From Magicicada septendecula (taxonomy: Eukaryota; Arthropoda; Insecta; Hemiptera; Cicadidae): a DNA stretch of 64,000 nt. Position 1 is the first letter of the stretch, and the number at the start of each line of letters is the position of its first letter. A program made the position numbers and the translations under genes. Below, piece after piece: positions 11,809 to 21,430 of this stretch. The stretch lies in contig CM068369.1 in the NCBI GenBank assembly GCA_034769895.1, positions 145,287,574 to 145,351,573 of the forward strand, written 5' to 3'. A model generated the notes under the pieces. It was not told the DNA's origin. It ran no database searches and saw only the letters and a list, made by a program, of their open reading frames with translations.

Positions 11809-11855
11809 ACAGCCTCTGATGAAGCCTTCTATAGGTGAAAGCCGGTTTAGGCTGT
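11809..11855 (+). ncRNA. Hammerhead ribozyme motif, PLE type (right arm)
   Basis: Stem I ACAGCCT (11809-11815) pairs with AGGCTGT (11849-11855). CTGATGA at 11816-11822 is the canonical core. Stem II is GCCT/AGGT around a UCUAU loop, and GAAA follows at 11837-11840. The GCCGGT that follows is largely self-complementary and forms only a tiny stem III, as in PLE hammerheads that are thought to work as dimers. Predicted cleavage lies just before AGGCTGT. Confidence 0.85.
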
Positions 11856-11932
11856 AAGGTAAAACTTTACGTTTTTACTTATAAAAAACTTTGTGTTCCG
11901 AGTCGTCAATATTATAGTGAAACCTATTGAGT

Positions 11933-13869
11933 TCATGGCTGTGAACAAATAAACATTTTAAAACTATGAACATAAATTAATGCCAGTCCTTTCTGGTCTA
12001 AACCATTATTATCTATTATCCCCTTCATCAGTAAACATGTCCACCCATACTCTAGTTATTATCATTTTTACAAATGTCTTGTAATAACAGAGTTACATTA
12101 AAATAATAAAATATTGGAAATCTTCCATTTTATTATTTTATGATGATGTGTATTATTGAATATAAAAGTTGTTATATAGCATATTGATAAGTCATAGTAT
12201 CACTAACTTTAAGTTTATTGTATTTCCAAAAACACTTGCACAAGTTCACTTTCACTGGTGGTTCTGATATTTTGAGTCTTATTATCTCAGACCAGACCTT
12301 TAGTAATCATGGACTGTTAAGACTTGTTTATTTCCTTTATCACACAATAGCTTTAGTTGGTCCACTTCTTATTATACTAGACAACACTTTTGATTTCTTA
12401 ATAATTACATTTTTATAGGATTTTGGGGTGTTATACTTTCTTTTTAATTGTCTCTATGGGTTTGGGGTTGATGGTATTTAATAATAGGTTTTATAACGGT
12501 GTTTCTTTCATACTATTTCTTCCTCTCTTCTTGTTTTCTTTCTTGTCTTTCTTCTTATCTTCTTTCTTGTCTTCACTCTTGTCTTTCTTCTGGTCTTCCT
12601 TCTTCTTGTCTTCATTCTTCACTCTTGTCTTTCTTCTGTTCTTCCTTCTTCTTGTCTTCTTGTCTTCTTGTCTTCATTCTTCACTCTTGGGTAAACCAAG
12701 GTACTTCGTGTTATCTCGACTGATGTTTAGTTTTAAGCATCGAATTTATTTACTGATACTGACTTTGCTCTTCGCTAAAGGTTTCAGGGTATTGTTTACT
12801 TCCTGATCATAAATTTTATTCTTCCTTCTTCTTGTGTTTGGGGTATTTTGGTGTTTCGCCACTCTTAAACCGATTCTCTTTTCTTGATATTGTGTTATTT
12901 AATTTGTTTACTGGTCCTAGCTTCCTGGGTAAATTCCTGATTTTATAATATGAGTTGCTTTCAATAATTTCTTTGATTTTTAACAGTGGTTTTTATATAA
13001 TGTAATGAGAATTTTTATTTTATTGTTGTTTATTCCTTTGATTTCATTTAATTTCATTCGATTTTATATTAACATATGTGGTGTAATTAATTTTTATTAT
13101 TTTATATGAATTAATAAATAGTGGATTTTCTGTCACGCTACAGTATTCAATACTTACATGGTCCCACGCCGTTGCGTCACGCGTGTTTACGCACTTTCAC
13201 TGAATATCGTTAAACTTTGTTCATTGTTCTTGTCTTATTAACTCCTAATTTATTCTTCTATCACATTTGATGAAATTTAAGACATTTTATTAAAATTAGA
13301 CTCGGTTTTTTATGAGTCGAGTCTAATACCACCGGCCGGGGTGATGACTGGGCTAAAAGTGAGAACAAGACTCCCCACTATACCTTTTTGATGAACGGGA
13401 AGGCACTGCCGTCAGACTGCGACTTTTTCGTCACCGTACATGGAAGTATGGACTGTCCATGTGCCAAGTTAACCAGCAACGTTAGGCGGTGACAATATTA
13501 GAGGCTTAGGTGGGTGGAGCCTCTTCGTTGATTTCCTCCATCTCCAAAGCACATGGCAAGAAAATCTTTCTGCTTAGCCATTTTTGTCGCATTGGTTCCA
13601 ACTGTTGTGCGTAAAAAGTGCGCCCGGGCTCTTGTACGCGCTCACAGTACATGACAATTATTCGGATCACAACCAAGTATTGCGTTCTCTGACTACACCC
13701 AGCCCAAAAAGTTATGTTACCGTTCATTGTTTGAATCCAACACTATTTCACATGGGACTTGCAATGATGATACTAAAGAAATTTAAATAAATTTAATAAA
13801 AAATAAAAGCCCCCATTTTGACACATTACAGTGTGGAAGACAAAGTGGGTAGAAAGTCCTGACAAAAAG
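11933..13869. other. Mostly AT-rich non-coding DNA
   Basis: Contains a pyrimidine-rich low-complexity tract (separate entry) and a GC-richer block around 13310-13730 that I could not assign. Open frames on both strands in that block have no recognisable motif. Confidence 0.4.
12511..12690. repeat. Pyrimidine-rich low-complexity tract (CTT/GTCTTC units)
   Basis: Imperfect repeats of CTTCTTGTCTTC-like units. They create long hydrophobic open frames (L/F/S only) on the plus strand that should not be taken as genes. Confidence 0.85.
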
Positions 13870-14341
13870 CCTAAATACTTCAATCGTGTCTTGATGAGTG
13901 TGACAAGAATATTTTTCCATCTGTCAATAAATTCCTAAAAATTAGTGCAACACACCAGTGTCTGTGGCAACTAGTGAAAGGTCTTTTTCAACTCTTAGAA
14001 AGGTGAAAAGATATCTCAGAAACACTACAGGACAAAAGTGGCTCAATAGATTAGCTTTGATGTCTATTCATAGACGTTTATGTGGATCCAGAAACTGTTC
14101 TAGCCAAACTAAGCTCAAAGATTTTATTTTATTTTGTAAATAATGTAATAACAAATTTCTGTTTAGTTTAGATAAAAACAAACATGAACTGTGTATATCT
14201 ACATCTATATATTGTTGTATATAGTGTTATATATCATCTAATTCTTATTTACACATTGTATTTTTATCAATAAATTAAATGTGCAATTTTTACCTAAACT
14301 TTGTATCCCCTACCTAAAATATATTCTTGGGTACGCTCTTG
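13870..14341 (+). pseudogene. hAT transposase C-terminal relic and right element end
   Basis: The frame at 13950-14080 reads VSVATSERSFSTLRKVKRYL and then LNRLALMSIHRRL, the C-terminal dimerisation region of hAT transposases, in the form seen in the ZMYM/TTF-type group (P-V-S-V-A-S-S/T-E-R-S-F-S-x-L). A piece of the preceding segment (CDKNIFPSVNKFLKIS) is readable in another frame just upstream, so there is a frameshift near 13950. The sequence around 14312-14341, read in reverse, is CAAGAGCGTACCCAAGAAT followed by a GTAGGGG block, which matches the general pattern of hAT ends of the CAGNGGCGTACCCAGG type. The left part of the element is gone, and no function is expected. Confidence 0.7.
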
Positions 14342-14494
14342 ATGTTGTTTGGTGGATAGCGTTCTACTGTTCTACTAGAAGTCTTGTTAACAATCTATGC
14401 AAGTTTCATAGACATTTTCCACTCTAATTCAGCATCAAGTTAAATACCTAATACACATACATGTCAATGTAGAACTGTACTGTGTTTTCTCTTA

Positions 14495-14800
14495 TGGTTT
14501 TACAGCTCACACTGAGCCTTGGTGTCCGTTAGCCTTTGCTTCCACTGATCCTGATTTTTTCCAGCCACTTAGCAGTTTCTCACCCCACATAAGAGTCTCA
14601 GAACCATCTTTAGATGTCCTCCCCTCTTTGACATTGTAGCCTAATATAATTTACAATATTAGACTCTTTGTACACTCGTCTCAGTTTGTCTTGCTCTTCT
14701 GTCCGAACTATACTAAAAATTTTACTCAGCTCAAATATGCCCAGGAGTTCTTCAGTTTTCTTCATAAATGTCCAAGTTTCACATCTACACATTGCAATAG
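14495..14800 (-). pseudogene. LINE 3' end relic
   Basis: On the minus strand a 60-codon open stretch begins CRCETWTFMKKTEELLGIFE and later reads KESNIVNYIRLQCQRG. This is the post-RT S/C-E-T-W-T..K..E..L..FE pattern followed by the Y-K/L-x-x-x-I-V-x-Y-I-R-x-x-R-L segment of insect LINE polyproteins. Further left, after a frame change, DQWKQRLTDTKAQCEL followed by a stop matches the usual C-terminal D-R-x-x-W-R...K.H.G.L end. It is a dead 5'-truncated copy on the opposite strand to the other LINE relics. Confidence 0.65.
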
Positions 14801-16515
14801 GTTATATTATTATCTTATATCAGTTTTGATTTGTGTTGAAGGAATGTTGAGGTTATAATATAATGATGTTTTATCTGTACATAAAATCTCACCAAATCAT
14901 TTAATCTAAATACTAATGATTAAGAACAATTAGTCACTTGCAAAATTATTACCTTACTATGGTTTATTTATAAAAATAGTGATTTACAAAATATTTATAA
15001 ATTAGTGATTATCAATAGTGATCGGAGCAGTTAAGAAGTTGGTCTACGAATTTATAAATGTATTGAATATGTTGTAAACCTATATTAGAAGAATTATAAA
15101 TTGCATAACAGATCCAAAAATTTCTTATGTGTTCTAGAGAGAGAATTTAAAAAAATTTTGTTCAGATGTTATTATAGCTGATTAATAGCAAATTTCCAGA
15201 AACAGCATCTTTTGAGATGATTTTTTTTTAAACGATAGGTTTAGTGTTTACCTATAAATTTATCCAAGTTCCAGACTTCGGACCCCACATTTTCCCCGAC
15301 TTTTCACTTCCAGCAAACAGCGGAGCGCAAGTCACTGAAGTTTTCCTCAATGTACCCCATGATAACTTCACCAAATCAGAAAAATAAAAATACCAGCGTG
15401 TTCCCCGAAAAATTTCTTATCAATGTGTGTTAGTTGTGCATTTTTTTAAAGGCAACATAACCTACAAAAAACTGAAACTTCCAAAAATGTGCATTTTCCG
15501 ATTTCCGTTAATAATGAGTGAAATAATGATTTTTTTCTTCATAAAAAAATTGTAGAATATAGTTTCCAATAGACGAATTTCCATATTAATTTTTATCCCG
15601 AAATAATTTGTCATTAAGCCACAATAAATTTTTCAAGTTGAAAAGGGAAATTTCTCAAAATTGGGTCAAGTCATCGCCCTGACATCACAGGAGTTTTTTT
15701 TTTAAATAGTCGTATTTTCATGGTCTATTAGCTAGTGAAAAAAGTTTGTTCTTTTATAGCTTCCCAAATAATAATTTTTACCTTTTTTTTGCGCTTGTAC
15801 ACAGCGAATGGCCGCGTAGTACGTAATGCTCTGGCAAGTATGTAGTACTGCCGCTTGGTGGCGCATATGTATACTCAATTCAGCCCGCGCGGCCATTCAT
15901 AACAGAAAGCTCACTTCACAGCTGCGGCAATTCAAAATATTGTCCATATGACTTTTTCAGAGAGGTGAAGTGTTGTTCAGGAAATGTCAAACAAAACTGA
16001 GAAACCTCATAGTTCTGAGTAAAATTACTAAACTCCAATAACACAATTACACTCACCGACGCACAAGAAAGAAGTCCTGCAACATAATCACAAGGATCGG
16101 TAGAACCAGACGTTTTTGCAGAAAATACTGCAAAATTTAATACAACTAAACAGCGAACATGCTGTGATTATCATAGCATATTAGGCGCTGTGAGCAGGCA
16201 GGCTTCCCCCACCACCAGCATCACTTGGCTATCTATGCTGGTAAGTGGGGGAGGAACAATGACCACCGTTAGCGCTTAACACGTGGCACAGCATACACGG
16301 AAAAAACTCAAATGAAAAGTTTTTCTTCGAATAAGCACTCGAATCCCACTTACTTTTAACACATCTGCTATAATTACCTTATTCCACATAGAACACTCCT
16401 AGACTTGACATTGTATATAAAGAAATCAGTGGTTTTAGCTGAAAAAGTTTTTTTTACCAACCATTTTTAAATTGTAAGTGCTGCTCACATAGTGTATATG
16501 GACACTTCGCCCCTG
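14801..16515. other. Non-coding DNA with an unassigned GC-richer middle
   Basis: 15250-16330 is richer in GC than its flanks. It holds inverted blocks (GAATGGCCGCG near 15805 against CGCGGCCATTC near 15885) and a strong hairpin at 16204-16253. No protein frame is supported. It may be a non-autonomous DNA element or a decayed regulatory region; I cannot tell which. Confidence 0.35.
16204..16253. repeat. Strong GC-rich hairpin
   Basis: CCCCCAC..CCAGCAT pairs with ATGCTGG..GTGGGGG across a 13-base loop, with a small internal bulge. The function is unknown. Confidence 0.6.
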
Positions 16516-16519
16516 ATCA

Positions 16520-17595
16520 TGTAACGTGGCATTTTGGCCTACCTGGGATAATATAAATAAAACAATAACATTTTTTTTCGAATAATAGGGACAAACGCAA
16601 ACCAAGGTAAATTCAGTGGTTGCAACGATAGCGACAGTGGCAGCACTGCTTGGGACATTAAATACAAAATTATTGAAACGAACAGAATTAATAAGCTGGA
16701 ATTGTGCCAAGGTCAACCAAGGACACGCAAAACTGTCAACAAGTTATGTAACGGAACAACAGGCGATATTACGTCAGAGACGATCCCCACGATGGAATTC
16801 GGTGTGTAATGCAAAAACTGTATGCTGGCGGATGAATACAAACTGAATACAATAAGAATTGGTTATATAACCAAGGCCGCTTCACAAAATAGTGCCTTTG
16901 GCCTATTGCCAGTCTAACTCCACCACTCGCGAGTGGCGTACATATACAAAGTTCCGGAACGTAATTTGCGGGCCCGCATACAACAAAAATGTGAATGTAT
17001 ATCTATTTTAAAATACAAACAGTTCTTGACTAAATATTCATCCATAATTGCAGTAAATTGACAGTTCGGCCATAAAATGTGAAAGTGCAACAGTAAAGTA
17101 CAACAGCAAACAGTGTAAACAACGCACGCCATGTGGTGAAATTCTATGCAGCATAATCAAGGGAAGTAGACATTTCAGCAATAAATACCATTTCAAAATT
17201 ATTTAAAATACTGGCATTTTTAAATTGAGCTCTTAAAATCTGGGATTGGCTATGTGTGTGTGTGTAAAAGCGCTGGTTTCCGTTATACTATAAGTAGTCG
17301 TAAGTTTATATATATGTATTCAAATTAATAAAACTAGTAGGGTTAGGAATCAATTATTGTTCGGAATGTTATTTCAGTAAATTTAAACCGAAAGGTGAAC
17401 AGAAAAATTGTCATGCTACAAAAAATAAAGTAACATTTATTTGTGCTTGCAAAATAGGTGTTTGTCATTGCACTGCCTGTCGTTTTCTCTGCCTAAGTAC
17501 ATCAGACGACACCCTGGTAAATAAATACATTTATTCAGTAAAGGTAAGTAACAGAATGCAGTATTCAATAACTTAATAAAACTCGTAACGTTTTA
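16520..17595 (+). repeat. 5' LTR of the gag-only element
   Basis: 1076 bp, TGTAAC to GTTTTA. It matches 20349-21165 plus 25658-25918 almost throughout. The start ATTTTTTTTCGAATAATAGG and the cysteine-rich open stretch near 17350-17550 occur in both copies. Confidence 0.92.
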
Positions 17596-17596
17596 A

Positions 17597-17614
17597 TGGC
17601 GCCCGTCTAACATG
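17597..17614 (+). other. Primer-binding site
   Basis: TGGCGCCCGTCTAACATG, one base after the LTR end. The TGGCGCCC start is shared with lysine-tRNA-primed elements, but the remaining bases do not match well, so the primer is uncertain. Confidence 0.65.
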
Positions 17615-17658
17615 GACTTTGTAAATTAAGTTAACAAAAATTTTCAAACTGATCGAAA

Positions 17659-18606
17659 ATGGCAGAGAAAAGCGAGAGTGTAAATTTATGTGAAGATGTT
17701 GTGGAGGGGTCAATTTTCAATGTTACGCAAGACAATTTAATATCGACAAATATTAACGAGAGTGTAGACAATACAATACACGAATTAACGATTGAGACAG
17801 TAGACGCAAAAATAAGCAATAATGTAAATATTTTTAATCAGTTAGCGTTAATAATGGAGATGATGTCAGGAATGAAAGCTGAAATCAAATCAGACATAAA
17901 TGCTCGTAACATAGAGCTGAAAACGAGTTTGAATGAATTTAAGATTGAAATAAAATCAGCAATAAATGCTCGTAACATAGAGTTGAAAACAGAAATAAAC
18001 AAACAAGACAAAAAATTAAGAGAAATAGACAATAAGTTACAAGAACAGAATAAGACTATAAATGATGAATTCAGAAGTAACTGTGAACCAGTTGATACAA
18101 TTAAAATTAATGTAACTAGTTTAAAGAATAAACAAGCAGAACATGAGCGTGAAATAATTAAAGTCAGAGAAGACTTAAATGTAACCATTAATCAGATATT
18201 AACTAATGTGAGTGAGAGAGATTTAGATAGAGAGTTGTGTGCAGATCAAGAAATAGAATTATATAAGTTAAACAGAAATTATAATGAGTTGAGCGAAAGA
18301 TTAAGGGGGGTGAAGAGAAACCATATAAAATACTTACCTGTAGAAAGAGAGATAGAGAATTATTTTGAGAATATTTTTATAAACAATAATGACTTACCTG
18401 ACGTAATAGTAGAGAAGTATAAAAATGATAAAATAGCTTACCTGACGTTGACCAATAATACTGATGGAGACTGGACAATAATAACTTGTGTTGACAAGGT
18501 TTATGAATCATTAATAGGGAATAACCCTATAAATTATAATGGCATAATGAACGAAATTAAGGTAATGGATTATTTAATAATGATAATGATAACAGATTGT
18601 ATGTAG
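17659..18606 (+). CDS. Gag-like coiled-coil protein of the LTR element
   Basis: A single open frame of 315 codons with an ATG start 60 bases after the primer-binding site, the expected position for Gag. The acidic N-terminus (MAEKSESVNLCEDVVEGS) is followed by a segment with two near-copies of INARNIELKT (around residues 85-115) and a long K/E/N/D-rich coiled coil to about residue 220. The C-terminal third (PVEREIENYFENIFI, then TLTNNTDGDWTII) looks globular. There is no zinc knuckle and no protease motif. After the stop, an overlapping frame reads RLYVDNNDACYKYVRYIF to a stop near 18660, so a small frameshift may have shortened the protein. By position and style I call it Gag. It could help package RNA in particles built by a complete relative. 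Codon usage is very AT-biased, like its surroundings. Confidence 0.65.
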   Translation: MAEKSESVNLCEDVVEGSIFNVTQDNLISTNINESVDNTIHELTIETVDAKISNNVNIFNQLALIMEMMSGMKAEIKSDINARNIELKTSLNEFKIEIKSAINARNIELKTEINKQDKKLREIDNKLQEQNKTINDEFRSNCEPVDTIKINVTSLKNKQAEHEREIIKVREDLNVTINQILTNVSERDLDRELCADQEIELYKLNRNYNELSERLRGVKRNHIKYLPVEREIENYFENIFINNNDLPDVIVEKYKNDKIAYLTLTNNTDGDWTIITCVDKVYESLIGNNPINYNGIMNEIKVMDYLIMIMITDCM

Positions 18607-20298
18607 ATAACAATGATGCATGTTATAAATATGTTCGTTATATATTTGATGATGGAGGTTGAAATTAAAATGAGTATATGGACATTGTTAAATATTGTAA
18701 ATTTTGGTAATGACCTTGCAGACTTGGACATATGAAGTGTGAAACAATTGAACAGTTATTGACGAATAATTTGTAAATAATGTAGTGAATTCATTTGTGT
18801 ATATATTATTAATATTTTGCGATTTAAATAAATAATAAAAATAATTATGAAGACAATAATTAACGCTTTGTAAATTTTGATAATGATTGACATATGTTGT
18901 TTTAAGAATCAATTGAAGTAAATAATTTGAGATGTTTCAATATTGTGATTGAATGTTATGTGTTTGAATTTTTATAATGAATTTAAATTGTTTGATGAGA
19001 TTTTAATTTAATAACAATAATAAATAAATAAATCTTAAATAGTTTAGTTTGTGGAAGAACATAAAGGTTAAAAATATAGATTAATAATAAATTTGAAAAT
19101 TTGGAGTAATCTAATTACAGCAAAGGATAAATAATGAAATGATGATAGAAAAGAGTTAATGAAAAATTTTAAATTATAATGTTTATAAGTTTTTATATAA
19201 TTTGTTTGTTTAATGTATGCTAATAATCAAGGTAAATGTCTATTTGTTTATTATGTTATGTAATGTATTATACAAGATGTGTGTGTGTGGCAGGGAGGTT
19301 ATCCAGGGGGGTAACGAATTAAAAAATTTGTTGTATTCTAAATAATACATCAGAGGTGTCATACTAGTTAAAGATTTTGTAAGGGAGCGTTAGAGTAATA
19401 AAAGGGGTAAGATTATGGGTAAATGCCAAGTTAATAAAGTGAATTATAATGAATAACGTAGAATCACCCAAATTAATGAAAGGGAATAATAAATAAATGA
19501 TGTGTAAAACGTAGATGAAAAAAAAAAAAAAAAAAATTTTTTGAGAAACGAATTAATAAGAGTAAAGTGAGAGTAAAAGGTAATTTTCTGATTTTATATG
19601 CAAATTTAATGATGTAAAGTGTGTAATTTTTAAATACAAATTGTTTATTTTAAGATAATAATAACAATGTGAATTATGAATGTACTATGTTTTCTTATGT
19701 TATATTGTGTTTGTTAGTGTAAGAGAGTTTTATGAATTTGAATATTTTAAATGCAAATTGGGGATGACAGAGATGTATAATATGGTAATGGGGAATTTTT
19801 ATTTATATTCTGATGGGAATCAGGGCAATAATTTTGAATTTTGGGATAGAAGTTAACGAGAGTAGATAGAATGAGATTATAGAATTTTAAAAAATGGATG
19901 TCATGTTGTGTTGTTAGGTCTTCATATATATGTTAGAAGTAAAAAAAAAAAAAAAAAAAAAAAACCAGTGCTTCTTAGCGCAAACCAGCATCGCTAGGGG
20001 GAAACAGATCAGTTGGGGATATGGTGTTGTATAAGGCCACTATTTAATATTTGATTTGTTGTTTCAGTGTTTGGTGATGCTGTGGCGGCGGACCTGAGCT
20101 GGCCAGCGCGTCAGAGCAGGGGCGTTGAGTATCTGTCTGACTCTACGGTGTTGGGATCTCGAGAGAGAAGTCCAGTATTGTCATTCAGGTGCGGTCACAG
20201 TCACCGGACCAAGGGTGAGTTGATTATATTTTTTGTAAACCATACAGGGGGTTGTGGCGACATATCCTGGCTGATCCCTTTAGCAAGTATGAATGTGT
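18607..20298 (+). other. Internal non-coding part of the LTR element
   Basis: About 1.7 kb of AT-rich sequence where pol would be expected. Long A runs lie at 19519-19536 and 19940-19963. 19964-20298 is GC-richer, and an open frame from 20067 (beginning MFGDAVAADLSWPARQSRG) runs into the 3' hairpin. I do not recognise it and consider it probably untranslated. Confidence 0.55.
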
Positions 20299-20338
20299 CA
20301 ATGAGATTTTTTATGCTTCGGCATAAAATGTCTCATTG
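20299..20338 (+). promoter_or_regulatory. UUCG-capped stem-loop immediately before the polypurine tract
   Basis: CAATGAGA (20299-20306) pairs with TCTCATTG (20331-20338). The inner stem TTTATGC/GCATAAA closes on a TTCG tetraloop. It abuts the GAGGGGGG polypurine tract. A UUCG loop on a stem this long is very stable RNA. A role in plus-strand priming or 3' processing is inference. Confidence 0.7.
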
Positions 20339-20348
20339 AGGGGGGTAT
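20338..20348 (+). other. Polypurine tract
   Basis: GAGGGGGG followed by TAT, directly before the 3' LTR start TGTAAC at 20349. Confidence 0.85.
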
Positions 20349-21165
20349 TGTAACGTGGCATTTTGGCCTACCTGGGATAATATAAATAAAACAATAACAT
20401 TTTTTTTCGAATAATAGGGACAAACGCAAACCAAGGTAAATTCAGTGGTTGCAACGATAGCAACAGTGGCAGCACTGCTTGGGACATTAAATACAAAATT
20501 ATTGAAACGAACATAATTAATAAGCTGGAATTATGCCAAGGTCAACCAAGGACACGCAAAACTGTCAACAAGTTATGTAACGGAACAACAGGCGATATTA
20601 CGTCAGAGACGATCCCCACGATGGAATTCGGTGTGTAATGCAAAAACTGTATGCTGGCGGATGAATACAAACTGAATACAATAAGAATTGGTTATATAAC
20701 CAAGGCCGCTTCACAAAATAGTGCCTTTGGCCTATTGCCAGTCTAACTCCACCACTCGCGAGTGGCGTACATATACAAAGTTCCGGAACGTAATTTGCGG
20801 GCCCGCATACAACAAAAATGTGAATGTATATCTATTTTAAAATACAAACAGTTCTTGACTAAATATTCATCCATAATTGCAGTAAATTGACAGTTCGGCC
20901 ATAAAATGTGAAAGTGCAACAGTAAAGTACAACAGCAAACAGTGTAAACAACGCACGCCATGTGGTGAAATTCTATGCAGCATAATCAAGGGAAGTAGAC
21001 ATTTCAGCAATAAATACCATTTCAAAATTATTTAAAATACTGGCATTTTTAAATTGAGCTCTTAAAATCTGGGATTGGCTATGTGTGTGTGTGTGTAAAA
21101 GCGCTGGTTTCCGTTATACTATAAGTAGTCGTAAGTTTATATATATGTATTCAAATTAATAAAAC

Positions 21166-21370
21166 TGTTAAAGTGTGGATTGAAGAAATATAAGAGTTTT
21201 CACAGTATAATAAAGTTTATTAAACCATACACAATACATACTTAATACACAGTACTACGACACGTGCTTCACTCACGGCGTCTTGTTACAAACTGAAAAC
21301 TAATAAACTTATACATGCTCACGCGCATTACATATATTATACAATATAAATGTATTGCATATATCCAACA
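21166..21370 (-). repeat. Copia 3' LTR
   Basis: 205 bp. It differs from the 5' LTR only near 21303 (T versus C on the plus strand). Confidence 0.95.
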
Positions 21371-21380
21371 CGCCTCCTTA
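21371..21380 (-). other. Copia polypurine tract
   Basis: Minus strand TAAGGAGGCG, directly upstream of the 3' LTR. Confidence 0.75.
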
Positions 21381-21430
21381 CATTTATATTGTATTTACAA
21401 ATTCAATTTTTACAAATACACATTTCAAGT

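Larger units (their letters stand above)
11450..11932. mobile_element. Palindrome of two Penelope-like element 3' ends, head to head
   Basis: The left arm (from about 11463) and right arm (to about 11919) are reverse complements meeting near 11715 at TTCGAATAATGCGTGCGAA. Each arm contains the last about 40 codons of a PLE protein (SHALFEHISPHTHSF and a terminal SL), then a hammerhead core, then the PLE 3' tail (TAAGGTAAAACTTTACG ... CCGAGTCG). The left arm extends about 30 bases further, with the same tail (TCTTGGATTTCGTTGTCC) as the large PLE dimer's right end at 60801. The flanks carry AAACCTATTGA at 11450-11460 and 11920-11930, a target-site duplication that allows the whole palindrome to be one insertion. 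Confidence 0.85.

Noticed and set aside
12423-12806. 127- and 74-codon frames rich in L, F and S
   Set aside because: Created by a CTT/GTCTTC low-complexity tract.
13506-13790. Overlapping 73- and 68-codon frames in a GC-richer block
   Set aside because: No recognisable motif on either strand.
16914-17132. 72-codon minus-strand frame present twice (also at 20743-20961)
   Set aside because: The duplication is explained by the two LTRs; no start context or family.
17838-18188. 116-codon minus-strand frame opposite the gag-like gene
   Set aside because: Shadow of the plus-strand coiled-coil frame.
20067-20339. 90-codon frame at the 3' end of the gag-only element
   Set aside because: Runs into the 3' hairpin, no recognisable domain; treated as untranslated.
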